From Competibacteraceae bacterium UBA2792 (GTDB lineage: Bacteria; Pseudomonadota; Gammaproteobacteria; Competibacterales; Competibacteraceae), in contig DEHU01000109.1 in assembly GCA_002352125.1 (NCBI GenBank), positions 6,605-14,839 on the forward strand: 8,235 nucleotides of DNA, written 5' to 3'. Each line of letters opens with the position of its first letter. Within the stretch, counting starts at the first letter, position 1. The position numbers were made by a program, and so were the translations under genes. Positions 1 through 6,421 of this stretch are shown one piece after another. Under the pieces are notes generated by a model. The model ran no database searches. It saw nothing but the letters and a program-made list of their open reading frames with translations, and was not told the DNA's origin.

Positions 1-690
1 AAGGAGCGTTTCGCCGAACTGCGGCGCATGGGCATCAAGACGGTGATGATCACCGGCGACAACCGGCTGACCGCCGCCGCCATCGCTGCCGAGGCCGGGG
101 TAGATGATTTTCTCGCCGAAGCCACGCCGGAAGCGAAACTCGCGTTGATCCGTCAGCATCAAGCCGAGGGCCGCTTGGTGGCGATGACCGGCGACGGCAC
201 CAACGACGCGCCAGCGCTGGCGCAGGCCGACGTGGCGGTCGCCATGAATACCGGCACCCAGGCTGCCAAGGAAGCCGGCAATATGGTCGATCTCGATTCC
301 AATCCGACCAAGTTGATCGAGATCGTCGAGACCGGCAAGCAGATGTTGATGACGCGCGGCTCGCTGACAACGTTCAGCGTCGCCAACGATATCGCCAAAT
401 ATTTCGCCATTGTGCCGGCGGCTTTCGTCACCACTTACCCGCCACTCACGGCACTCAATGTAATGGGTCTTTCCAGCCCAGCTTCGGCGATTCTGTCGGC
501 GGTGATCTTCAATGCGCTAATCATCATCTTTCTTATCCCGCTGGCGCTAAAAGGCGTTCCCTACCGGCCGCTCGGCGCGGCGACACTGTTGCGGCGCAAT
601 CTACTGATCTACGGCTTGGGCGGTGTGATCGTTCCGTTCGTCGGCATCAAGCTGATCGATCTGCTGATCGCGCTTGCGGGCTGGGCGTAA
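1..690 (+). CDS. kdpB: KdpB, potassium-transporting P-type ATPase subunit B (C-terminal part, 5' truncated by window edge)
   Basis: This is the catalytic subunit of the KdpFABC inner-membrane complex, which hydrolyses ATP to power K+ uptake. The frame is open from base 1 ([13 protein letters not shown]), and 229 residues remain, roughly the last third of the protein. Visible motifs are MITGDN in the P domain and the P-type ATPase hinge TGDGTNDAP at bases 187-213, followed by a conserved stretch ending in NPTKLIE. Three hydrophobic segments then match the C-terminal membrane helices: around [11 protein letters not shown], around [22 protein letters not shown], and the last 25 residues. The aspartyl-phosphate DKTG motif and the A-domain TGES loop lie upstream of the window. 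The sequence is very close to E. coli KdpB as I remember it. No frameshift is seen. It lies 22 bases upstream of kdpC, as in standard kdpFABC operons. Confidence 0.97.
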   Translation, partial: KERFAELRRMGIKTVMITGDNRLTAAAIAAEAGVDDFLAEATPEAKLALIRQHQAEGRLVAMTGDGTNDAPALAQADVAVAMNTGTQAAKEAGNMVDLDSNPTKLIEIVETGKQMLMTRGSLTTFSVANDIAKYFAIVPAAFVTTYPPLTALNVMGLSSPASAILSAVIFNALIIIFLIPLALKGVPYRPLGAATLLRRNLLIYGLGGVIVPFVGIKLIDLLIALAGWA

Positions 691-698
691 GAATTCGC

Positions 699-704
699 GG
701 GAGA
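699..704 (+). promoter_or_regulatory. Shine-Dalgarno site for kdpC
   Basis: GGGAGA ends 8 bases before the ATG at 713. It supports that ATG over the in-frame upstream TTG at 674. Confidence 0.75.
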
Positions 705-712
705 AACGCACC

Positions 713-1300
713 ATGAAAACCCTGATTCGTCCCGCCGTGACGCTGTTCGTTTTACTATCCATCATCGCCGGCCTGATTTACCCGCTGTTGGTGACGGGGA
801 TCGGACAAGCCGCGTTTCCGGTACAGGCCGCTGGCAGCTTGATCGAGCGCGACGGCAAGTTAATCGGCTCTCGGCTGATCGGCCAGAATTTCGCCGATCC
901 CAAATACTTCTGGGGCCGACCCTCCGCCACCGCGCCGCAGCCCTACAATGCCGCTGCGTCCGGCGGCTCCAATCTCGGCCCGCTCAGTCCGGCTCTGCAA
1001 GATGCCGTAGAATCTCGTGTCAAGGCATTGCGTGCGGCCGATCCCGGCAACACGCAGCCGGTGCCCATCGATTTGGTCACCGCGTCGGCCAGCGGCCTCG
1101 ATCCGCACATCAGCCCGGCGGCGGCCGAGTACCAAATCGTGCGCGTCGCCCGAGCGCGCGGACTGGCGCCCGAAGCCGTGCGCGGTCTAGTGGCCCAGCA
1201 TACGGAAGCGCGTCAGTGGGGCGTTTTCGGCGAGCCGCGCGTCAATGTGCTGGAATTGAATCTTGCGCTGGATGCGTTGCCAGCTCATTCAGGGTCATAA
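713..1300 (+). CDS. kdpC: KdpC, potassium-transporting ATPase subunit C
   Basis: KdpC is the single-span accessory subunit of KdpFABC and helps assemble and stabilise the KdpA-KdpB complex. The product is 195 residues, the usual family length. One N-terminal membrane helix (about residues 7-27, [17 protein letters not shown]) is followed by a periplasmic domain. Family motifs present are [30 protein letters not shown] near residues 80-90 and [17 protein letters not shown] near residues 123-139. The ATG at 713 is chosen because GGGAGA at 699-704 gives a well-spaced ribosome site and because the family begins just before the membrane helix. A TTG at 674 in the same frame would overlap kdpB and add a charged leader, so it is less likely. 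Translational coupling to kdpB is plausible. Confidence 0.96.
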   Translation: MKTLIRPAVTLFVLLSIIAGLIYPLLVTGIGQAAFPVQAAGSLIERDGKLIGSRLIGQNFADPKYFWGRPSATAPQPYNAAASGGSNLGPLSPALQDAVESRVKALRAADPGNTQPVPIDLVTASASGLDPHISPAAAEYQIVRVARARGLAPEAVRGLVAQHTEARQWGVFGEPRVNVLELNLALDALPAHSGS

Positions 1301-1319
1301 CTCAGCTTATAAATCCGCA

Positions 1320-4031
1320 ATGGTCGAAGATCGGCGTCCCAACCCCGACGAGCTGCTGAGCCGTATCAAGGAAGAGGAAGCCCGAGCCCGGCGCGGCAAG
1401 CTGAAAATTTTTTTCGGCGCTTCCGCTGGCGTCGGCAAAACCTACGCGATGCTGCTGGCTGCTCGCCAGTTGCGCGAGCAAGGTTTGGATGTCGTCGTCG
1501 GATTGGCCGAAACCCACGGCCGCAAGGAAACGGCCGCGTTGCTGGATGGCCTCGAACAACTGCCGCTCAAGGAAATTTCTTATCGAGATCGGACGCTGTG
1601 GGAATTCGATCTCGACGGCGCTCTAGCACGCCGGCCTGCCCTGATCTTGGTGGACGAACTCGCGCACAGCAACGCCTCGGGCTGCCGGCATCCGAAACGC
1701 TGGCAGGATGTCGAGGAACTGCTCGGAGCCGGTATCGATGTCCTGACCACGGTCAACGTCCAGCATCTGGAAAGCCTCAACGACGTGGTCGGCGGCATTA
1801 CCGGCATCCGGGTCTGGGAGACGGTCACCGACCGGGTATTCGACCAGGCCGACGAGGTGGTGCTGGTCGATCTGCCGCCCGACGAACTCTTGCAGCGGCT
1901 CAAGGAAGGCAAGGTCTACCTGCCGGACCAAGCGGAACGCGCGATTCAAAATTTCTTCCGCAAGGGTAATTTGATCGCCTTGCGCGAGCTGGCGTTGCGG
2001 CGCACCGCCGACCGCGTGGACGACCAGATGGAGAGCTACCGGCAGGAAGCTGGCGGCCCGGCGCGATTGGCGCGCGAATCGTTGCTGGTGTGCGTCGGGC
2101 CCGGTGCCGGGGCAGATGGGCTGGTGCGCGCCGCCAGCCGGCTGGCCGGTAAACTGGATGGCGAATGGCACGCCTTGTACGTGGAAACGCCAGCGTTGCA
2201 ACGCCAGCCGGCGGGTCGCCGCCAGGCGATCCTGGATACCCTCAAACTGGCTCAGGATCTCGGCGCCCGGACCGCCACCCAAGCCGCCGGCGATACCGCA
2301 CAGGCCATCGTGGAATACGCTCGCCGGCATGGCTTGGGTTGGGTGGCGGTCGGCCGCCGCCGGCCGGGCCGCTGGCGTTGGTTCCGGCGGGCGCTCGCCG
2401 GCCGATTGGCGCGTTTGGCCCCCGATCTCCATCTGCTGGCGCTGGCGCAGGACGACGCGCCCCGGCGTCCCATCGGTCCCGCAACCCAGATCGGGCACGA
2501 AGAGCAAACCGTGCTGCCGGCCGCATCGCGACGTTATGGCGCGACGCTGTTGGTTTGCCTGGGAACCGCGCTGGCGACCACCCCGTTGCTGCCCTATTTC
2601 GATCTGGCCAACATCATCATGTTGTTTATGCTGGCGGCGGTGGGCGTGGCCGTGCAGTACGGACGCGGCCCGGCCGTATTGGCGGCGGTCGTCAACGTGG
2701 TGGCGTTCGATGTCTTCTTCGTGCCGCCGCGCTTCTCGCTCGCGGTCCACGACTGGCAATACCTGCTCACCTTTGCGGTGATGCTGATCGTCGGTTTGAT
2801 CGTCGGCCAACTGACCGCCCGGTTCCATTACCAGACGCGGGTGGCCAACGCCCGCGAGAAACGCGCCCGTTATCTCTACGAAATGTCGCGCGAACTGTCC
2901 GGCGCGTTGACCGTCGAACAGGTGATCGAGATCAGCGAGCGTTGCATCGAGGCGAGTTTTCGAGTCAAGGCGCGGTTGCTGTTGCCGGACGACGAGGATC
3001 GGTTGCAGCCGCCGCCGGTGCAGTCCGGCAAACCGAAAGTCGATCTCGCCATCGCTCAGTGGTGCTTCGACCGCAACGATCCGGCTGGCCTCGGCACCGA
3101 TACTCTGCCCGCCGCGTCGCTGTTGTATCTGCCGCTCAAGGCACCGTTGCGTACCCGTGGCGTGCTGGCCGTGGCGCCCGAGCAGCGGCGCTTGCTGATG
3201 ATCCCGGAACAGCGGCGCTTGTTGGATACCTTCGCCGCGCTGATCGCCATCGCCCTGGAGCGGGTGCATTTCGCGGTCGTCGCCCGCGATACGCTGGTGA
3301 AGATGGAAGCGGAGCGGCAACGCAATTCCCTGCTGGCGGCGCTGTCTCACGATCTGCGCACGCCGTTGACCGGCTTGATCGGGCTGGCGGAAACGCTGGC
3401 GCTGGAGTTGGCCGCCGAAGAATCTCCTCACCGGGAATCGCTGGCGGCGATCCGCGAGCAAGCGGTGCGAATGGCTTTGCTGGCCGACAACTTGCTGGAT
3501 ATGGCTAAATTGCAGGCCGGCGGCGTTCGCTTGCGCAAGGATTGGCAGTCGCTGGAAGAATTGATCGGCTCGGCCGTGCGGATGCTCGAACAGCCGTTGC
3601 GCAACCATCCGCTGCGGTTGGTGCTCGATCCGGAATTGCCGCTGGTCAACTGCGATGCGGTGTTGATCGAGCGGGTGCTGGTGAACCTGTTGGAAAATGC
3701 TACCAAGTACACGCCGGCCGATACCGTGATCGGCATTACCGCCCGCGCTACCGCCGGCCGGCTGACGGTCGAGGTTTGGGACGAAGGGCCGGGTTTGCCG
3801 GCCGGGCGAGAACAAGCTCTATTCGAAAAATTCGTTCGCGGCCAAGCCGAATCGGCATCGCCTGGGGTCGGCCTCGGGCTGGCGATCTGCCGGGCAGTCA
3901 TCGAAGCCCACGGCGGCGAAATCCGGGCCGCGAACCGGACCGGGGGCGGTGCCTGCTTCGCGTTTACCTTGCCGCTGGAAACGCCGCCGCCGCTGGAGAC
4001 CGAGGACACCCCAGACATTGCAGCTCGATGA
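1320..4031 (+). CDS. kdpD: KdpD, full-length potassium/turgor sensor histidine kinase
   Basis: KdpD is the membrane kinase/phosphatase that controls KdpE in response to K+ limitation or osmotic stress. The product is 903 residues (E. coli about 894). Domains in order: KdpD sensor domain (about 25-235) with Walker A GASAGVGKT at residues 33-41 and LILVDELAHSN at 108-118; a universal-stress-protein-like domain (about 252-378); four membrane helices (about 407-498, the DUF4118 region); a charged linker with AREKRARYLYEMSREL; a GAF-like region (about 530-650); HisKA with SHDLRTP and phospho-accepting H677; and a HATPase with NLLENATKY (N793), DEGPG (D821) and GVGLGLA (from G849). The start at 1320 (MVEDRRPNPDELL) matches the E. 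coli N-terminus. In-frame TTG 1263 and ATG 1272 lie inside kdpC and add unrelated residues. No Shine-Dalgarno is visible before 1320, so coupling to kdpC, 19 bases upstream, is likely. One oddity is NASGCRHPKR at residues 118-127, where I recall NAPGSRHPKR as the family norm. Confidence 0.97.
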   Translation: MVEDRRPNPDELLSRIKEEEARARRGKLKIFFGASAGVGKTYAMLLAARQLREQGLDVVVGLAETHGRKETAALLDGLEQLPLKEISYRDRTLWEFDLDGALARRPALILVDELAHSNASGCRHPKRWQDVEELLGAGIDVLTTVNVQHLESLNDVVGGITGIRVWETVTDRVFDQADEVVLVDLPPDELLQRLKEGKVYLPDQAERAIQNFFRKGNLIALRELALRRTADRVDDQMESYRQEAGGPARLARESLLVCVGPGAGADGLVRAASRLAGKLDGEWHALYVETPALQRQPAGRRQAILDTLKLAQDLGARTATQAAGDTAQAIVEYARRHGLGWVAVGRRRPGRWRWFRRALAGRLARLAPDLHLLALAQDDAPRRPIGPATQIGHEEQTVLPAASRRYGATLLVCLGTALATTPLLPYFDLANIIMLFMLAAVGVAVQYGRGPAVLAAVVNVVAFDVFFVPPRFSLAVHDWQYLLTFAVMLIVGLIVGQLTARFHYQTRVANAREKRARYLYEMSRELSGALTVEQVIEISERCIEASFRVKARLLLPDDEDRLQPPPVQSGKPKVDLAIAQWCFDRNDPAGLGTDTLPAASLLYLPLKAPLRTRGVLAVAPEQRRLLMIPEQRRLLDTFAALIAIALERVHFAVVARDTLVKMEAERQRNSLLAALSHDLRTPLTGLIGLAETLALELAAEESPHRESLAAIREQAVRMALLADNLLDMAKLQAGGVRLRKDWQSLEELIGSAVRMLEQPLRNHPLRLVLDPELPLVNCDAVLIERVLVNLLENATKYTPADTVIGITARATAGRLTVEVWDEGPGLPAGREQALFEKFVRGQAESASPGVGLGLAICRAVIEAHGGEIRAANRTGGGACFAFTLPLETPPPLETEDTPDIAAR
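2532..4031 (+). repeat. Tandem duplication, copy 1 (membrane and kinase part of kdpD)
   Basis: This is the first of two direct, diverged copies. It begins at RYGATLL just before the first membrane helix and ends with the kdpD stop codon. Hand alignment with 4189-5688 needs no gaps over 500 codons at a constant offset of 1657 bases, and the copies stop at the same aligned codon. A 33-base exact match lies at 3660-3692, coding for VLIERVLVNLL. Confidence 0.9.
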
Positions 4032-4038
4032 CTCCGAG

Positions 4039-5688
4039 ATGAACGATCGTTGTTCCGAACCCGGCCGATCACCCGGCAACCACGCCCAGATCGAAAAAAA
4101 TCGGATTCGTGCTGGCCGGCGCGCTAGTTGGCTTGGATCGCGGCCGGAGACCGGGGAACCGGCCGGTTTGCCAAGTGTGTTGTGGGGGGGGTACAGCGCG
4201 GCGCTGCTGATTTCGCTGAGCGTCACGTTCGCCGCCATGCCGCTGCTCCCTTATCTCGATCAGGTCAATATCGTCATGCTGTTTTTGCTGGCGGTGGTCG
4301 GCGTGGCAGCTTGGTACGGGCGCGGTCCGGCGGTGCTGGTGACGGTCCTCAACGTGCTGTCGTTCAATTTCGTCTTCGTGCCGCCGCACTTCGCGTTCGC
4401 GTTCGAAACCCTGCAATCGGTCCTGACTTTTGTGGTGATGCTGAGCGTGGGGCTGATCGTCGGTCAGCTCACCGCCCAGTTTCGCCACCAGGCCCAGGTG
4501 GCCCACGCCCGCGAAGAGCGCGCCCGCTATCTTTACGAGATGGCGCGCGAGCTGTCCGGGGCACTGGTCGCCGAACAAGTCGTCGAGATCGGCGAGCGCT
4601 ACGTCGAGGGCAGCTTCCGGGTCAAGGCGCGATTGCTGATGCCGGACGACCACGGCCGCTTGCAGTGGCCACCGGTACAGCCCGGCAAGCCGGGGGTGGA
4701 TCTGGCGATTGCGCAATGGTGTTTCGACCACAACGATTCGGCCGGCCCCGGCACCGGCAGGCCGCCCGATACGCCGTCGCTGTACCTGCCGCTCAAGGCA
4801 CCGCTGCGCAATCGTGGCGTGTTGATGGTGGCGCCCGGTCAGCGGCGGTTGCCGCTGGTCCCGGAACAACGGCGGTTGCTGGATACGTTCGCCGTGCTGA
4901 TCGCCATCGCCCTGGAGCGGGTGTATTTCGCTACGATCGCTCGCGACACGCTGGTGAAAATGGAAGCGGAACGAGAGCGAAGCTCGGTGTTGGCCGGGCT
5001 GTCGCACGATCTGCGCACGCCGATGACCGCGTTGATCGGGCTGACGGAAACGCTGACGCTAAAACTGATTGCCGAGCAGTCGCCCTACCAGGAATCGTTG
5101 AATTCCATTCGCGAGCAGGCGGAACGGATGGCGTTTCTGGTGGACAATCTGCTGGATATGGCCAAGCTGCAAGCCGGCCGGGTGTGGCTGCACAAGGACT
5201 GGCAATCGCTGGAAGAGCTGGTCGGCTCGGCCGTGCGGATGCTCGAACAGGCACTGCGCGGCCATCCGCTGCAACTGGCGCTCAATCCCGAACTGCCGCT
5301 GGTCAACTGCGATGCCGTGTTGATCGAGCGGGTGCTGGTGAACCTGTTGCAAAACGCCACCAAATATACCCGGCCCGGCACCGTGATCGGCGTGACCGCC
5401 AGCGCCGCGACCGATTGGCTGACCGTCGAGGTCTGGGACGAAGGGCCGGGGTTGCCGGCCGGGCGGGAACAGGCTTTGTTCGAGAAATTCGCCCGGGGTC
5501 GAGTGGAATCGGCGGTGCCTGGAGTCGGCCTCGGGTTGGCCATCTGCCGGTCGATCATCGAAGTTCACGGCGGTCAGATTCGAGCCGAAAACCGGCCAAC
5601 TGGCGGCGCCCGTTTTACCTTCGCTTTGCCGCTGGAACCGCTGCCACCGTTCGAAGCCGACGACGAACCCGATCCGGAGCCCACATGA
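4039..5688 (+). CDS. KdpD2: short KdpD paralogue lacking the KdpD sensor and USP domains (tandem partial duplicate)
   Basis: This is a 549-residue histidine kinase homologous to the C-terminal 500 residues of the preceding KdpD. Layout: a unique basic N-terminus (1-50), four membrane helices (about 53-144), linker AREERARYLYEMAREL, a GAF-like region, HisKA with SHDLRTP (H323), then NLLQNATKY (N439), DEGPG (D467) and GVGLGLA. There is no Walker A KdpD domain and no USP domain. Every catalytic motif is intact, including the H-D-x-x-T stretch linked to kinase and phosphatase activity in HisKA proteins, and there are no gaps against KdpD, so this is not a pseudogene. The gene starts 7 bases after kdpD and overlaps kdpE by ATGA, so it is embedded in the operon. 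The start is uncertain: ATG 4039 has no clear ribosome site, and TTG 4168 follows GGGGA at 4153-4157 and would remove most of the unique N-terminus. The partner is presumably KdpE. Whether it acts alone or as a heterodimer with KdpD is unknown. Confidence 0.9.
   Translation: MNDRCSEPGRSPGNHAQIEKNRIRAGRRASWLGSRPETGEPAGLPSVLWGGYSAALLISLSVTFAAMPLLPYLDQVNIVMLFLLAVVGVAAWYGRGPAVLVTVLNVLSFNFVFVPPHFAFAFETLQSVLTFVVMLSVGLIVGQLTAQFRHQAQVAHAREERARYLYEMARELSGALVAEQVVEIGERYVEGSFRVKARLLMPDDHGRLQWPPVQPGKPGVDLAIAQWCFDHNDSAGPGTGRPPDTPSLYLPLKAPLRNRGVLMVAPGQRRLPLVPEQRRLLDTFAVLIAIALERVYFATIARDTLVKMEAERERSSVLAGLSHDLRTPMTALIGLTETLTLKLIAEQSPYQESLNSIREQAERMAFLVDNLLDMAKLQAGRVWLHKDWQSLEELVGSAVRMLEQALRGHPLQLALNPELPLVNCDAVLIERVLVNLLQNATKYTRPGTVIGVTASAATDWLTVEVWDEGPGLPAGREQALFEKFARGRVESAVPGVGLGLAICRSIIEVHGGQIRAENRPTGGARFTFALPLEPLPPFEADDEPDPEPT
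4189..5688 (+). repeat. Tandem duplication, copy 2 (membrane and kinase part of kdpD2)
   Basis: This is the second copy of the block at 2532-4031. By hand count the proteins are about 60% identical over the membrane block, 74% over the linker and GAF block, and 79% over the HisKA-HATPase block. The 33-base exact match lies at 5317-5349. Upstream of 4189 the similarity to kdpD ends abruptly, next to a run of eight G. Confidence 0.9.
5676..5679 (+). promoter_or_regulatory. Shine-Dalgarno site for kdpE inside the end of kdpD2
   Basis: GGAG lies 5 bases before the ATG at 5685 and supports that start. Together with the ATGA stop-start overlap it points to translational coupling of kdpE to kdpD2. 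Confidence 0.65.
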
Positions 5689-6395
5689 GCGTCACCACCG
5701 AATCTTCCCTGGCCGTTTTGCTCGTCGAGGACGAGCAGGTGATCCGCCGCTTCGTGCGTACCGCGCTGGAGGGCGAGGGCTGGCGGGTGCACGAGGCCGA
5801 TACCCTACAGCGCGGTTTGCTGGAGGCCGGCACCCGCAAACCGAATCTGATCATTCTCGATCTGGGGTTGCCGGACGGCGACGGCGTGGACTTCATCCGC
5901 GATTTGCGCGCCTGGAGCGGCGTGCCCGTGCTGGTGCTGTCGGCCCGGGTCGAGGAGTACGACAAGGTCGCGGCGTTGGATGCCGGCGCCGACGACTATC
6001 TGGTCAAACCGTTCGGCGTGGCGGAATTGCTGGCCCGGGTGCGGGCGGTGAGCCGGCGCCACGCCCGCGAACCGGGCGGCGGCACCGCCATCGTCGCTTT
6101 CGGCGAGGTGAGCGTGGACCTGGAGCGCCGGCAGGTGGCGCGCGGCGGTCAGCCGGTCCATATCACGCCGATCGAGTTCCGGCTGCTGGCCGCGTTGATC
6201 GCCAAACCGGACAAAGTGCTGACGCACCGCCAACTGTTGCGGGATGTCTGGGGGCCGGCCTACGTGGAACGCGGCCACTACCTGCGCATCTACATGGGCC
6301 ATCTCCGCCAAAAACTGGAGGCCGACCCGACCCGGCCACGACACTTCCTCACCGAAACCGGCATCGGTTACCGGTTTTGTCCGAACGTGGCATGA
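5685..6395 (+). CDS. kdpE: KdpE, OmpR/PhoB-family response regulator of the kdp operon
   Basis: KdpE is the cytoplasmic transcription factor that KdpD phosphorylates to activate kdpFABC. The product is 236 residues. The receiver domain (about 8-122) shows acidic residues E15 and D16, phosphorylation site D59 in LIILDLGLPDGDG, S86 in VLVLSAR, and K108 in DDYLVKPF. The winged-helix DNA-binding domain (about 137-233) carries ITPIEFRLLAALI, KVLTHRQLLRDVWGP, HYLRIYMGHLRQKLE and TETGIGYRF, nearly identical to E. coli KdpE as I remember it. The start at 5685 is set by the ATGA overlap with the kdpD2 stop and by GGAG at 5676-5679. The same frame is open far upstream, but that part is a shadow of kdpD2. 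This is the only regulator in the window and so the likely target of both kinases. Confidence 0.97.
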   Translation: MSVTTESSLAVLLVEDEQVIRRFVRTALEGEGWRVHEADTLQRGLLEAGTRKPNLIILDLGLPDGDGVDFIRDLRAWSGVPVLVLSARVEEYDKVAALDAGADDYLVKPFGVAELLARVRAVSRRHAREPGGGTAIVAFGEVSVDLERRQVARGGQPVHITPIEFRLLAALIAKPDKVLTHRQLLRDVWGPAYVERGHYLRIYMGHLRQKLEADPTRPRHFLTETGIGYRFCPNVA

Positions 6396-6396
6396 C

Positions 6397-6421
6397 GCGG
6401 GTTCCGGATCGCCCGGCCCGC
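6397..6421. terminator. Hairpin between convergent kdpE and maeB, possible shared terminator
   Basis: GCGGG (6397-6401) pairs with CCCGC (6417-6421) and CCGG (6404-6407) pairs with CCGG (6413-6416), leaving a 5-base loop and a 2-base bulge on one side. The stem is symmetric for both strands and fills nearly all of the 26-base gap between the two stop codons. No T-run follows on either strand, so it is not a classical intrinsic terminator. It could still end or stabilise both transcripts. Confidence 0.35.

Noticed and set aside
1263..1319. Upstream TTG/ATG starts extending kdpD by up to 19 residues
   Set aside because: The added residues overlap kdpC, do not resemble KdpD N-termini, and no better ribosome site precedes them.
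3183..3221. Short direct repeat, 12 bases occurring twice 27 bases apart, in kdpD
   Set aside because: It encodes two nearby QRRLL stretches in the GAF-like region. Similar residues occur in other KdpD proteins, so this is coding coincidence rather than a separate element.
1623..3815. 730-codon open frame on the - strand opposite kdpD
   Set aside because: It is a Gln-, Arg- and His-rich shadow lying wholly opposite a well-conserved gene. Similar antisense frames occur opposite kdpD2, which points to codon bias rather than a gene.
4039..4188. kdpD2 leader as a worn-down remnant of the KdpD N-terminus
   Set aside because: There is only a faint resemblance at the first few residues (MNDR against MVEDR), which is too weak to claim. 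Sequences from relatives would be needed.
4039..5688. kdpD2 as a decaying pseudogene or fragment
   Set aside because: The frame is intact for 549 codons, aligns without gaps to kdpD, keeps every kinase motif and has proper coupling to kdpE, all of which argue for selection.
4128..6395. Very long + frame open through all of kdpD2 and continuous with kdpE, suggesting a large fusion protein
   Set aside because: The upstream part is an Arg- and Gly-rich out-of-frame reading of kdpD2, which is clearly coding in another frame. kdpE has its own ATG and ribosome site. Long open shadow frames are expected at this GC content.
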